From Fen-1308 sp035319185 (GTDB lineage: Bacteria; Nitrospirota; Thermodesulfovibrionia; Thermodesulfovibrionales; Dissulfurispiraceae), in NCBI GenBank assembly GCA_035319185.1, contig DATHDF010000037.1:1-17037 (forward strand): a stretch of 17,037 nucleotides of DNA, written 5' to 3'. The translations under genes were made by a program, and so were the position numbers. Positions 1 through 6,814 of the stretch are shown here, one piece after another (within the stretch, counting starts at the first letter, position 1; each line of letters opens with the position of its first letter). The notes under the pieces are model-generated. The model was not told the origin of the DNA and ran no database searches. It saw only the letters and a program-made list of their open reading frames with translations.

Positions 1-17
1 TTTAGCGGGAGGATAAA

Positions 18-335
18 GTGGGTTTACGGATAAAAAAGGGAGACACAGCGGTAGTCATCACCGGAAAGAACAAGGGTGCCAGGGGGCGCGTGCTGGTTGT
101 GCTTCCTGAAGAGCAGAGGCTCATTGTCGAGGGAGTAAACAAGATAGAGAAGCACCAGAAGCCCAACAAGCAATATACGCAGGGCGGTATCATAGAGAAG
201 GAAGGCCCTTTACATATATCGAATACGATGCTTGTGTGTCCCAAATGCAGTAAGCCTACACGTATAGGAGTAACCCTCCTTAGCGACGGCCGCAAACAGA
301 GGACATGCAGGAAATGCAAGGAGGTCATAGACTGA
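18..335 (+). CDS. rplX: 50S ribosomal protein L24, zinc-ribbon form
   Basis: Ribosomal protein L24 is a primary 23S rRNA-binding protein that starts assembly of the large subunit. The 105-residue product has the N-terminal KOW-type stretch (GDTAVVITGKNKGARGRV, about residues 8-25) and the family's IVEGVNK segment near residue 36. Its C-terminal part carries CPKC and CRKC pairs about 20 residues apart, which would bind zinc; this form occurs in many bacteria. The start is GTG at 18, preceded by GGGAGG at 7-12 with a 5-base spacer. The 17 bases before it are probably the end of rplN, but too little is visible to annotate. The stop is 2 bases before the rplE start, so the two are cotranscribed and probably translationally coupled. 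Confidence 0.97.
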   Translation: MGLRIKKGDTAVVITGKNKGARGRVLVVLPEEQRLIVEGVNKIEKHQKPNKQYTQGGIIEKEGPLHISNTMLVCPKCSKPTRIGVTLLSDGRKQRTCRKCKEVID

Positions 336-337
336 GT

Positions 338-880
338 ATGGCAGCGCGACTCAGAGACAGATATTATAAGGACATCATGTCTTCGATGACAAAGGCATTC
401 GGATATAAGAACGTCATGCAGGTGCCGAAGCTGCAAAAGGTAATTGTGCATGTGACTTTGGGCGAGGCCACGCAGAACGTCAAACTTCTCGACGCTGCTG
501 AGAAAGAGCTGGCTACCATAACCGGGCAGAAGCCGCTTGTCACCAAGTCCAAGAAGGCCATCGCAGGCTTCAAGCTCAAGCAGAACGTACCGCTGGGATG
601 CAAGGTCACCCTGCGAGGCGACAGGATGTATGAATTTCTTGACCGACTCATCAGCGTGGCGCTTCCCAGGATCCGCGATTTCAGGGGGCTTTCCACGAAA
701 TCTTTCGATGGCAGGGGTAACTATTCTTTTGGCCTTAAGGAGCAGTATATATTCCCTGAGATAGATTACGACAAGGTCGAAATGGTGCACGGGCTGGATA
801 TAAATATCTGCACGTCCGCCAAAACCGATGAAGAAAGCAGGGCTCTGCTGAAAGAATTCGGCGTGCCTTTCAGGAGATAA
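338..880 (+). CDS. rplE: 50S ribosomal protein L5
   Basis: L5 binds 5S rRNA and forms part of the central protuberance of the 50S subunit, contacting P-site tRNA. The 180-residue length is normal for the family. The N-terminus (MAARLRDRYYKDI, then FGYKNVMQVPKLQKVIV), the GQKPLVTKSKKAIAGFKLK segment, the PRIRDFRGL segment and the C-terminal GLDINICTSAKTDEE are all typical L5. I chose the ATG at 338 over the in-frame ATG at 305 because 305 lies inside rplX, the family begins MAARL, and AAGGAGGT stands at 318-325 (12-base spacer, slightly long). In E. coli the S8 repressor site lies at the start of this gene; I did not identify an equivalent structure here. Confidence 0.97.
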   Translation: MAARLRDRYYKDIMSSMTKAFGYKNVMQVPKLQKVIVHVTLGEATQNVKLLDAAEKELATITGQKPLVTKSKKAIAGFKLKQNVPLGCKVTLRGDRMYEFLDRLISVALPRIRDFRGLSTKSFDGRGNYSFGLKEQYIFPEIDYDKVEMVHGLDINICTSAKTDEESRALLKEFGVPFRR

Positions 881-889
881 GGAGGGGGT

Positions 890-1075
890 ATGGCTAAGAC
901 ATGTATGATCGAAAAATCCAAGAGGGCGCCGAAGTTCGCCGTGCGTGTGCATAACAGGTGCAATGTGTGCGGAAGGCCGAGGGCTTACATCAGGAAATTC
1001 GGGATCTGCAGGATATGCTTCAGGGCCCTTTCCCTCAAGGGACAGATTCCCGGCGTAACAAAATCAAGCTGGTAG
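890..1075 (+). CDS. rpsN: 30S ribosomal protein S14, type Z (zinc-binding)
   Basis: S14 binds 16S rRNA in the head of the small subunit near the A site. The 61-residue product is the short zinc form (also called rpsZ), with CNVC and CRIC pairs, and it ends in the classic GQIPGVTKSSW. The start ATG at 890 follows AAGGAGGGGG with good spacing. It lies 9 bases after rplE and 13 before rpsH. The longer non-zinc S14 of E. coli has about 100 residues, so this is clearly the other class. Confidence 0.97.
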   Translation: MAKTCMIEKSKRAPKFAVRVHNRCNVCGRPRAYIRKFGICRICFRALSLKGQIPGVTKSSW

Positions 1076-1088
1076 AGGTGTTTGGACA

Positions 1089-1484
1089 ATGATGACGGAT
1101 CCCATAGCAGATATGTTGACGCGCATAAGGAACTCTGTGCTTATCAAGGCCGAGAAGGTGGATATCCCCGCATCGAGACTCAAGGTGGAGATAGCCAAGA
1201 TTATGAAGGAAGAAGGGTTCATAAAATCATATAAGATCATCAAAGACAAGAAGCAGGGCATACTTAGAATAACGCTCAAATATTCGCAGGACAACCGTCC
1301 CATAGTAGAAGGTCTGAAGCGGATAAGCAAGCCGGGCCGCAGGGTGTATGTCGGAAAAGATGAGGTGCCCAGTGTAGTCGGCGGTATGGGGGTTGCGGTA
1401 GTAACGACTCCCAAGGGCATTTTAACCGACAAGGCTTGCCGCCGCGAGGGCGTGGGCGGCGAAGTTCTGTGCTACATTTGGTAA
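1089..1484 (+). CDS. rpsH: 30S ribosomal protein S8
   Basis: S8 is a primary binder of the 16S rRNA central domain and, in E. coli, the translational repressor of the spc operon. The product has 131 residues with the family start MTDPIADMLTRIRNS, the internal VEIAKIMKEEGFI segment and the C-terminal GGEVLCYIW, which is diagnostic. Two adjacent ATG codons (1089 and 1092) are possible starts; AGAGGTG at 1074-1080 gives an 8-base spacer to the first. Many homologues carry the same double methionine. Whether S8 regulates this operon cannot be read from the sequence alone. Confidence 0.97.
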   Translation: MMTDPIADMLTRIRNSVLIKAEKVDIPASRLKVEIAKIMKEEGFIKSYKIIKDKKQGILRITLKYSQDNRPIVEGLKRISKPGRRVYVGKDEVPSVVGGMGVAVVTTPKGILTDKACRREGVGGEVLCYIW

Positions 1485-1494
1485 GGAGACAGCA

Positions 1495-2037
1495 ATGTCA
1501 AGGATTGGCAAGAAACCGATAGATATACCCCAGAAGGTCAACGTCGACATTAAGGGAGGCCTTATCAAGGTCAAGGGGCCTTTGGGAGAATTGAGCTATA
1601 CATCTCCGGCGAGCATCAAGGCTGTTGTAGATAACGGCAAGGTGGTTGTCGAGAGAGGCACCGATCTGCAGAAAGACAGGGCCCTGCACGGACTCGTTCG
1701 CAGCCTTGTAGCGAATATGGTAAATGGTGTGTCCGAGGGTTTTAAGAAACAGCTTGAAGTCAAAGGCGTTGGGTATAGGGCGCAGGCGAAGGGCAATAAA
1801 ATCACCTTTACACTTGGATATTCACATCCTATCGAATTTGAACTGCCGGCCGGAATTACCGCGACCACCGACGATAAGATGACGACAATTACGCTGAGCG
1901 GCATCGAAAAACAGGTGCTCGGTCAGGTTGCAGCAAACCTCAGAAAGCTGAGGGCGCCGGATGTTTACAAGGGCAAAGGCGTGAGGTTTGTCGGCGAGAG
2001 ACTCAAGATGAAGGCCGGCAAGACCGGCAAGAAGTAA
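1495..2037 (+). CDS. rplF: 50S ribosomal protein L6
   Basis: L6 binds 23S rRNA near the sarcin-ricin loop and the GTPase-associated region. The product has 180 residues, the usual length, with the family start MSRIGKKPIDIP, two repeated alpha/beta folds, the VKGVGYRAQ segment in the middle, and the C-terminal signature RAPDVYKGKGVRF. The ATG at 1495 follows AAGGAGA. The gene lies 10 bases after rpsH and 16 before rplR. Confidence 0.97.
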   Translation: MSRIGKKPIDIPQKVNVDIKGGLIKVKGPLGELSYTSPASIKAVVDNGKVVVERGTDLQKDRALHGLVRSLVANMVNGVSEGFKKQLEVKGVGYRAQAKGNKITFTLGYSHPIEFELPAGITATTDDKMTTITLSGIEKQVLGQVAANLRKLRAPDVYKGKGVRFVGERLKMKAGKTGKK

Positions 2038-2053
2038 TCAGGAGGGCGCACCA

Positions 2054-2413
2054 GTGATTTCGAAGAAGATTGGAAAGCAGAGAAGGCACGAGAGGATAAG
2101 GAAACATGTTGCCGGTACACAGGAAAGACCGAGGCTCAGTGTCTACAGAAGCCTAAACAACTTATATGCCCAGATAATTGACGATGCGAAGGGTGCAACC
2201 GTTGTTGCCGCTTCGACGCTTGACAAAGAGATAAAGGGAACGGAAGGCCACAAAGGCAATGTCGAGGCTGCCAAGAAGGTCGGGCAGCTGATAGCAAAAA
2301 AGGCTTTGGCGGCCGGTGTGAAAAAGGTAGTATTCGACCGGAGCGGGTATCGGTACCACGGCTCCATCAAGGCCCTGGCCGAAGGGTCGCGAGAGGGAGG
2401 ACTGGAATTTTAA
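2054..2413 (+). CDS. rplR: 50S ribosomal protein L18
   Basis: L18 binds 5S rRNA together with L5 and carries it into the large subunit. The 119-residue product shows the basic N-terminus (KQRRHERIRKHVAGT), the RPRLSVYRSLNNLYAQIIDD core and the C-terminal FDRSGYRYHGSIKALAEGSREGGLEF, all typical. The start is GTG at 2054 with GGAGGG at 2041-2046 and a 7-base spacer. Its stop TAA shares its last A with the ATG of rpsE (TAATG), so rpsE translation is likely coupled to it. Confidence 0.97.
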   Translation: MISKKIGKQRRHERIRKHVAGTQERPRLSVYRSLNNLYAQIIDDAKGATVVAASTLDKEIKGTEGHKGNVEAAKKVGQLIAKKALAAGVKKVVFDRSGYRYHGSIKALAEGSREGGLEF

Positions 2414-2934
2414 TGAAGACGGAGCGAATTGAGGCTGAGGGGCTTACACTTAAAGACAAGGTTGTCTATATAAACAGGGTTGCAAAGGTTGTGAAAGGAG
2501 GCAGGCGTTTTTCCTTCAGTGCGCTCGTTGTTGTCGGCAATGAAAGCGGCATAGTCGGCGTCGGCAAAGGGAAGGCCTCCGAAGTGCCCGAGGCTATCAG
2601 AAAGGCCGTTGAACAGGCAAAGAAGAGACTGATCCGGTTCCCCCTGCGCGAAGGAACGCTGACTCATCGTATAATCGGCAGGTATGGTTCCAACTCTGTC
2701 GTCATGAATCCTGCGCCTAAGGGCACGGGGCTTATCGCCGGCGGCGCGGTAAGGGCTGTATTTGAAGTTGCCGGCATTCAGGACGTTGTCGCCAAGTCTC
2801 TCGGCGGTCATAATCCGTTTAATACAGTAAAGGCCACCCTCGACGGGCTTTCTAATCTGAAAGATCCGGATACGGTGCTCAAGATCAGGGGCAAGGCTGA
2901 GGAAGAGGCGGTAGTCGAAGAAACAGGCCAATAG
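2413..2934 (+). CDS. rpsE: 30S ribosomal protein S5
   Basis: S5 lies at the mRNA entry side of the 30S subunit and takes part in decoding fidelity and mRNA unwinding. The 173-residue product has the N-terminal double-stranded-RNA-binding fold with the VVKGGRRFSFSALVVVG and GKGKASEVPEAIRKA motifs, and the C-terminal fold with APKGTGLIAGGAVRAVFEVAG and SLGGHNPFNTVKAT. The start ATG at 2413 overlaps the rplR stop by one base. An acidic tail (AEEEAVVEETGQ) ends the protein. The gene normally found next, rpmD (L30), is missing. Confidence 0.97.
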   Translation: MKTERIEAEGLTLKDKVVYINRVAKVVKGGRRFSFSALVVVGNESGIVGVGKGKASEVPEAIRKAVEQAKKRLIRFPLREGTLTHRIIGRYGSNSVVMNPAPKGTGLIAGGAVRAVFEVAGIQDVVAKSLGGHNPFNTVKATLDGLSNLKDPDTVLKIRGKAEEEAVVEETGQ

Positions 2935-3030
2935 ATTATGACCACTGCGCACAAACCGGCTTTTGATGAATAAGATAATTTTCGGTCATATCGCGGCAGT
3001 CTTAAATTTGATGGGAGGAACAGGGCAGTT
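2935..3030. other. Spacer at the rpmD position; no L30 gene
   Basis: These 96 bases lie where rpmD (about 60 codons) usually sits. They are too short to hold it, and no frame shows L30-like residues, so the gene has been lost or moved. Two inverted repeats are visible: TATGACC (2937-2943) with GGTCATA (2984-2990), and ACTGC (2944-2948) with GCAGT (2996-3000). They cross each other, so both could form at once only as a pseudoknot. An 11-codon frame at 2938-2973 is probably meaningless. The rplO ribosome-binding site GGGAGGA is at 3012-3018. Confidence 0.6.
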
Positions 3031-3474
3031 ATGAAAATACAGGATCTCACCCCCGCAGCAGGAAGCACCAAGAAGGACAAGCGCATAGGTCGCGGCATGG
3101 GGTCAGGGCATGGCAGAACGGCCACCAAAGGACATAAAGGCCAGAAGGCCAGGTCCGGAGGCCCGAAAGGCCCGTCCTTTGAAGGCGGCCAGACGCCGCT
3201 GCAGAGGAGGCTTCCGAAAAGGGGATTCAAGAACTATCCATTTAAGAGGGAATTTGCAATACTTAATCTGAACGATCTGGAAAAATTAGCGGACATTTCC
3301 GTAATCACTCCTGAAACACTTCAGGAAAAGGGTATCGTGAAAGATGCCAAGTCCGGCATAAAGATACTCGGCGGCGGCACTTTGGCCAAAGCGGTAACTG
3401 TTAAGGCTCATGCCTTCAGCGCATCCGCTGTCGAAAAGATAACAGCCGCCGGCGGCAAGGCAGAGGTCATCTAA
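3031..3474 (+). CDS. rplO: 50S ribosomal protein L15
   Basis: L15 is a late-assembly protein whose long extension threads into 23S rRNA. The 147-residue product has the classic Gly/Lys/Arg-rich N-terminal half (KRIGRGMGSGHGRTATKGHKGQ, here residues about 17-38), then GGQTPLQRRLPKRGFKN, and the C-terminal VTVKAHAFSASAVEKITAAGG. The ATG at 3031 follows GGGAGGA at 3012-3018 with a rather long 12-base spacer. The stop is only 2 bases before the TTG start of secY. Confidence 0.97.
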   Translation: MKIQDLTPAAGSTKKDKRIGRGMGSGHGRTATKGHKGQKARSGGPKGPSFEGGQTPLQRRLPKRGFKNYPFKREFAILNLNDLEKLADISVITPETLQEKGIVKDAKSGIKILGGGTLAKAVTVKAHAFSASAVEKITAAGGKAEVI

Positions 3475-3476
3475 CC

Positions 3477-4784
3477 TTGAGCGTTATCAGCAGCGTTCGC
3501 AACATATTCAAGATACCGGAGCTGAAAAACCGAGTCCTTTTTACGCTGGCACTTCTTGCAGTTTACAGGATTGGCGCACATATCCCGACACCCGGCATCA
3601 ACGGCTCGGAGTTGAGCAAATTTCTGACCGCCAAGGGCGGCGCTATGATGGGCTTCTTCGATATGTTTTCCGGAGGCGCACTTTCGCAGATGACGATATT
3701 TGCCCTCGGCATAATGCCGTATATCAGCGCGTCCATCATATTTCAGCTCTTGACAGTTGTAATACCCGCTTTGGGCAAGCTGGCAAAAGAAGGCGAGGCG
3801 GGGCGAAAGAAGATAGTAAGATATACGAGATATGCGACCGTGGTCATAGCCGCTATCCAGTCATTCGGAATCGCTGTTGGGCTAGAGGGCATGGGCGGCG
3901 GACAGTTCATTGTCAATCCGGGCTGGGGCTTCAGGATCCTCACGGTAATTACACTCACGTCCGGCACGGCATTTATCATGTGGCTCGGCGAGCAGATCAC
4001 TGAGCGCGGAATAGGCAACGGTATTTCTTTGATCATCTTCGCCGGAATCGTCGCAAGATTTCCCAACGCTATCGTAAAGACCTTTCAGCTTGTCGGCGCG
4101 GGCGAGCTTTCAATATTTTTCGTGATACTTCTCGTGGCCGTGATGGTATTCGTAGTGGGCGGAATAATTTTCATCGAACGCGGCCAGCGCAAGATCCCGG
4201 TGCAATATGCAAAGAGGATTATAGGCAAGAAAATGTTCGGCGGTCAAAGCACGCACTTGCCTTTAAAGATAAATACGGCAGGCGTCATCCCGCCCATCTT
4301 CGCGTCGTCCATAATCATGTTTCCTGCAACGATAGCGGGCTTCATTGCTATCCCGTGGGTCCAGGCGGTCGCCAAGCAGCTGTCGTTCGGTTCTATATTC
4401 CATTCGATCTTATATGTAGGATTAATATTCTTTTTTGCATATTTTTATACGGCAGTTATCTTCAATCCCGTCGATATAGCCGAAAATCTTCAAAAACACG
4501 GCGGCTTTATTCCCGGTATACGCCCCGGCCAGAAAACGTCTGAGTATATCTATCGCGTCCTTACAAGGCTTACCTTTGTCGGGGCCGTATATCTTTCGAC
4601 AGTCTGCATCCTTCCCGAGTTGCTGATTGCGAGATTCAACGTGCCTTTTTACTTTGGCGGCACATCGCTGCTTATTGCGGTCGGAGTGGCGCTTGATACG
4701 GTCTCTCAAATCGAATCCCATCTGATAACCAGGTCCTATGAGGGCTTTTTGAAAAAGGGCAGACTCAAAGGAAGAAGAGGATAA
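3477..4784 (+). CDS. secY: Protein translocase channel subunit SecY
   Basis: SecY is the membrane pore through which SecA and the ribosome move proteins into or across the inner membrane, with SecE and SecG. The 435-residue product shows about ten hydrophobic segments, with the family pieces YRIGAHIPTPGIN (transmembrane 1 and the plug region), ALGIMPYISASIIFQLLT, GNGISLIIFAGIV, ERGQRKIPVQYAKR (cytosolic loop), GVIPPIFASSIIMFP, FYTAVIFNPVDIAENLQK, and the C-terminal IESHLITRSYEGFLKKGRLKGRRG. The start is TTG at 3477, two bases after rplO, with AGAGGT about 12 bases upstream; TTG may lower its translation relative to the ribosomal proteins. No adk gene follows, unlike in many related clusters. 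Confidence 0.97.
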   Translation: MSVISSVRNIFKIPELKNRVLFTLALLAVYRIGAHIPTPGINGSELSKFLTAKGGAMMGFFDMFSGGALSQMTIFALGIMPYISASIIFQLLTVVIPALGKLAKEGEAGRKKIVRYTRYATVVIAAIQSFGIAVGLEGMGGGQFIVNPGWGFRILTVITLTSGTAFIMWLGEQITERGIGNGISLIIFAGIVARFPNAIVKTFQLVGAGELSIFFVILLVAVMVFVVGGIIFIERGQRKIPVQYAKRIIGKKMFGGQSTHLPLKINTAGVIPPIFASSIIMFPATIAGFIAIPWVQAVAKQLSFGSIFHSILYVGLIFFFAYFYTAVIFNPVDIAENLQKHGGFIPGIRPGQKTSEYIYRVLTRLTFVGAVYLSTVCILPELLIARFNVPFYFGGTSLLIAVGVALDTVSQIESHLITRSYEGFLKKGRLKGRRG

Positions 4785-4799
4785 TTTTTATCTCGCGGC

Positions 4800-5549
4800 G
4801 TGATAATTATTAAGTCAGAGACGGAAATCCGTAAAATAGCAGATGCCTGCCACATAGTGGCAGAGGTGCTTGACGGGCTGAAGGGCCACATAACCGAAGG
4901 AATGTCTACTGCCGACATCGAGAGCTTTGTTGACCAGGGGATAAGCAAGCGCGGCGCTAAGGCAGCTTTTCGCGGATACAGGGGTTATCCGTCCAGTGCC
5001 TGCGTGTCGGTGAACGAACAGGTAATTCACGGTATCCCGTCCAGGTCCGTGAGGCTGAAAGCTGGGGATATCGTTGGGGTTGATATAGGTACTTTTCTGG
5101 ACGGCTTTTATGGTGACGCCGCTGTGACGATACCGATCGGTGATATCAAGGCCGAAAGTGCCCAGCTTTTGAAGGTTACTGAAGAAGCCCTGATGCTGGG
5201 TATCGAAAAGGCGGTAGTAGGCAACAGGGTCGGCGATATATCCGCAGCGGTCCAGGGGCATGTGGAAAAGCATGGTTATTCTGTAGTGCGGGCGTTTGTG
5301 GGGCATGGAATAGGACGATCGCTGCATGAGGAACCTCAGGTGCCGAACTATGGAAAGGCCGGACAGGGACCGCGTCTGAGAGAAGGAATGACTTTAGCCA
5401 TAGAGCCGATGGTCAACGCGGGGTGCTCTGACGTTCGGGTTCTTAATGACGGATGGACTGCTGTAACGACCGATGGCTCATGGTCTGCTCACTTCGAGCA
5501 TACGATAGCCATTACGAAGCAAGGTCCTAAAATATTGACTAAAATATGA
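4800..5549 (+). CDS. map: Methionine aminopeptidase, type I
   Basis: This cytosolic enzyme removes the initiator methionine from new proteins when the second residue is small. The 249-residue product is a minimal type I form without the extra N-terminal zinc region. The dinuclear metal ligands can be placed: the two Asp in VDIGTFLDGFYGDAAVT, His in GHGIGRSLHEEPQVPNYG, Glu in TLAIEPMVNAG, and Glu in HFEHTIAI. The substrate-binding His lies in NEQVIHGIPS. The start is GTG at 4800, 15 bases after secY, with no strong ribosome-binding site nearby (GGAAGAAGAGG lies about 19 bases upstream), so the start is a little less certain than the family call. A promoter for infA lies across the end of this gene. 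Confidence 0.95.
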   Translation: MIIIKSETEIRKIADACHIVAEVLDGLKGHITEGMSTADIESFVDQGISKRGAKAAFRGYRGYPSSACVSVNEQVIHGIPSRSVRLKAGDIVGVDIGTFLDGFYGDAAVTIPIGDIKAESAQLLKVTEEALMLGIEKAVVGNRVGDISAAVQGHVEKHGYSVVRAFVGHGIGRSLHEEPQVPNYGKAGQGPRLREGMTLAIEPMVNAGCSDVRVLNDGWTAVTTDGSWSAHFEHTIAITKQGPKILTKI

Positions 5550-5563
5550 TGAAAAGGTATACT
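5535..5563 (+). promoter_or_regulatory. Probable sigma-70-type promoter before infA
   Basis: TTGACT (5535-5540) and TATACT (5558-5563) are separated by exactly 17 bases; each matches the consensus hexamer at 5 of 6 positions. It overlaps the last codons of map. Transcription would begin near 5570, only about 8 bases before the infA ATG at 5578, giving a very short leader. This could drive infA, rpmJ and the alpha-type genes independently of the upstream operon. Confidence 0.6.
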
Positions 5564-5577
5564 GTCTGATTACGATT

Positions 5578-5796
5578 ATGGCCAAAGATGAGAACATAGA
5601 AGTACAGGGAACAATACTTGAACCATTGCCGAATGCGATGTTCAGGGTAGAACTTGAAAACGGGCAGGTCATTCTCGCATATGTTTCAGGCAAGATGAGG
5701 ATGCATTTTATAAAAATTTTGCCGGGAGACAAGGTTACTGTGGAATTGTCGCCTTATGATTTGACTAAGGGCCGAATTACCTACCGGTTTAAATAG
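5578..5796 (+). CDS. infA: Translation initiation factor IF-1
   Basis: IF-1 binds the A site of the 30S subunit during initiation and aids IF-2 and IF-3. The 72-residue product is a single S1-type OB fold with the typical MAKDENIEVQGTILEPLPNAMFRV start, the VSGKMRMHFIKILPGDKVTVELSPYDL middle and the GRITYRFK end. The ATG at 5578 has no clear ribosome-binding site in the usual window; the nearest purine run (AAAAGG) is about 20 bases upstream. This fits the very short leader predicted from the promoter at 5535-5563. The gene is 28 bases after map and is followed by a terminator-like hairpin. Confidence 0.96.
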   Translation: MAKDENIEVQGTILEPLPNAMFRVELENGQVILAYVSGKMRMHFIKILPGDKVTVELSPYDLTKGRITYRFK

Positions 5797-5802
5797 AATA
5801 AT

Positions 5803-5841
5803 AAAGCCGGGGCGTCAGGCAATGCCGGCCTTTTGCTTTTT
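5803..5841 (+). terminator. Terminator-like hairpin between infA and rpmJ
   Basis: AAAGCCGG (5803-5810) can pair with CCGG-C-CTTT (5825-5833, one bulged C), or more simply GCCGG with CCGGC, across a loop of about 14 bases. It is followed by a T-rich run broken by GC (TTTTGCTTTTT). The stem is modest, so it could be a partial terminator that lowers expression of the genes downstream or sets a transcript end for infA. It is not proven. Confidence 0.4.
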
Positions 5842-5860
5842 GTGATGAGGAGGAAGAAGA

Positions 5861-5974
5861 ATGAAGGTCAGACCGTCAGTGAAAGCTATATGTTCCAAGT
5901 GTAAGATAGTCAAGAGAAAGGGAGTTTTGCGCGTTCTGTGCGAAAACCCCAGACATAAACAGCGCCAGGGTTGA
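5861..5974 (+). CDS. rpmJ: 50S ribosomal protein L36, zinc-binding form
   Basis: L36 is the smallest large-subunit protein and stabilises a 23S rRNA junction. The 37-codon frame begins MKVRPSVKAICSKCKIVKRK and ends ENPRHKQRQG. It has the zinc ligands C11, C14, C27 and H32, so it is the C+ class. A strong ribosome-binding site, GAGGAGGAAG, stands just upstream of the ATG at 5861. The gene is easily missed because of its size. Position between infA and rpsM matches the usual order. Confidence 0.97.
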   Translation: MKVRPSVKAICSKCKIVKRKGVLRVLCENPRHKQRQG

Positions 5975-6043
5975 TCCGACTGCGAAGGCTTGCGGCTGTT
6001 GTATAGTTAAATAATTTATATCATATGTATAAAGGAGTTTTTT

Positions 6044-6409
6044 ATGGCGAGAATAGCCGGGGTTGATCTTCCCAAAAACGAGCGTGTTGAGATAGGTCTG
6101 ACACGCATATTTGGAATAGGCAGGTCTCTATCTGTCAAGATTCTTGGCGAGACGGGCGTTAATCCTGACACAAGAGTCAAAAACCTTACCGACGAAGACA
6201 TTGTAAAAATAAGGGCCGCTATCGAAAAGGATCAGAAGGTTGAAGGCGACCTGAGGCGCGAATTGGCCATGAACATTAAGAGGCTGATAGATATCGGATC
6301 GTACCGCGGTCTCAGGCACAAGGCCCACCTGCCGGCAAGGGGACAGAGAACCAGAACCAATGCCCGGACCCGCAAGGGGCCCCGGAAGCTTATCGTGAAG
6401 AAAAAGTAA
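6044..6409 (+). CDS. rpsM: 30S ribosomal protein S13
   Basis: S13 sits at the top of the 30S head and bridges to the 50S subunit and P-site tRNA. The 121-residue product starts MARIAGVDLPKNERVEIGLTRI, includes the helix-two-turn-helix segment (FGIGRSLSVKILGETGV) and the signature GSYRGLRHKAHLPARGQRTRTNARTRKG. AAAGGAG at 6031-6037 gives a 6-base spacer. The 69-base leader after rpmJ is AT-rich near the start. In E. coli S4 represses this operon through a pseudoknot at this place; I could not make out a convincing equivalent. Confidence 0.97.
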   Translation: MARIAGVDLPKNERVEIGLTRIFGIGRSLSVKILGETGVNPDTRVKNLTDEDIVKIRAAIEKDQKVEGDLRRELAMNIKRLIDIGSYRGLRHKAHLPARGQRTRTNARTRKGPRKLIVKKK

Positions 6410-6427
6410 AGGAGGAGTGCACTTTAA

Positions 6428-6814
6428 ATGGCTCAGAAAAAACGCAGCGGAAAGAAAGTAAAGAAGAATATCCCAAGCGGCGCGGCGCATATACAGACCA
6501 CGTTTAACAATACAATTGTCACTATCACTGACCCTACGGGAAATGTAATCGCATGGTCCAGCGCGGGCAGCCTCGGATTCAAGGGATCGAGGAAAGGCAC
6601 TCCGTTTGCTGCACAGATGGCATCTGAATCGGCTGCCAAGAAAGCTATGGAAATGGGCTTGAAGCATGTCGATGTTTTTGTAAAAGGCCCCGGCGCCGGC
6701 AGGGAAACCGCAATCCGCGCACTTCAGGCCGCGGGACTTGATATAACGCTGATTAAAGATGTTACTCCGGTACCGCACAATGGTTGCAGGCCGCCGAAGA
6801 GGAGGAGAGTATAA
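6428..6814 (+). CDS. rpsK: 30S ribosomal protein S11
   Basis: S11 lies on the 30S platform near the E site and the mRNA exit. The 128-residue product has a basic N-terminal tail (MAQKKRSGKKVKKNI), the core AHIQTTFNNTIVTITDPTGNVIAW, the GFKGSRKGTPFAAQMA segment and the ending TPVPHNGCRPPKRRRV, all characteristic. AAGGAGGAG lies about 10 bases before the ATG. Its stop shares one base with the rpsD ATG (TAATG), and the GGAGGAGAG in its last codons serves as the rpsD ribosome-binding site. Confidence 0.97.
   Translation: MAQKKRSGKKVKKNIPSGAAHIQTTFNNTIVTITDPTGNVIAWSSAGSLGFKGSRKGTPFAAQMASESAAKKAMEMGLKHVDVFVKGPGAGRETAIRALQAAGLDITLIKDVTPVPHNGCRPPKRRRV

Noticed and set aside
2..952. Long open frame of 316 codons on the minus strand
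   Set aside because: It lies wholly opposite rplX, rplE and rpsN, which are certain. The product has no recognisable domain and has the low-complexity look of an antisense frame.
2410..2952. Open frame of 180 codons on the minus strand covering the rpmD gap
   Set aside because: It is antisense to rpsE and is not L30-like; it does not replace rpmD.
2938..2973. 11-codon frame in the rpsE-rplO spacer
   Set aside because: It has no ribosome-binding site and no likeness to L30 or a known leader peptide, and is short enough to occur by chance.
5975..6043. S4-type pseudoknot regulatory site before rpsM
   Set aside because: Only very short and weak pairings were found (for example TTATA with TATAA), not enough to support the E. 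coli-like structure.
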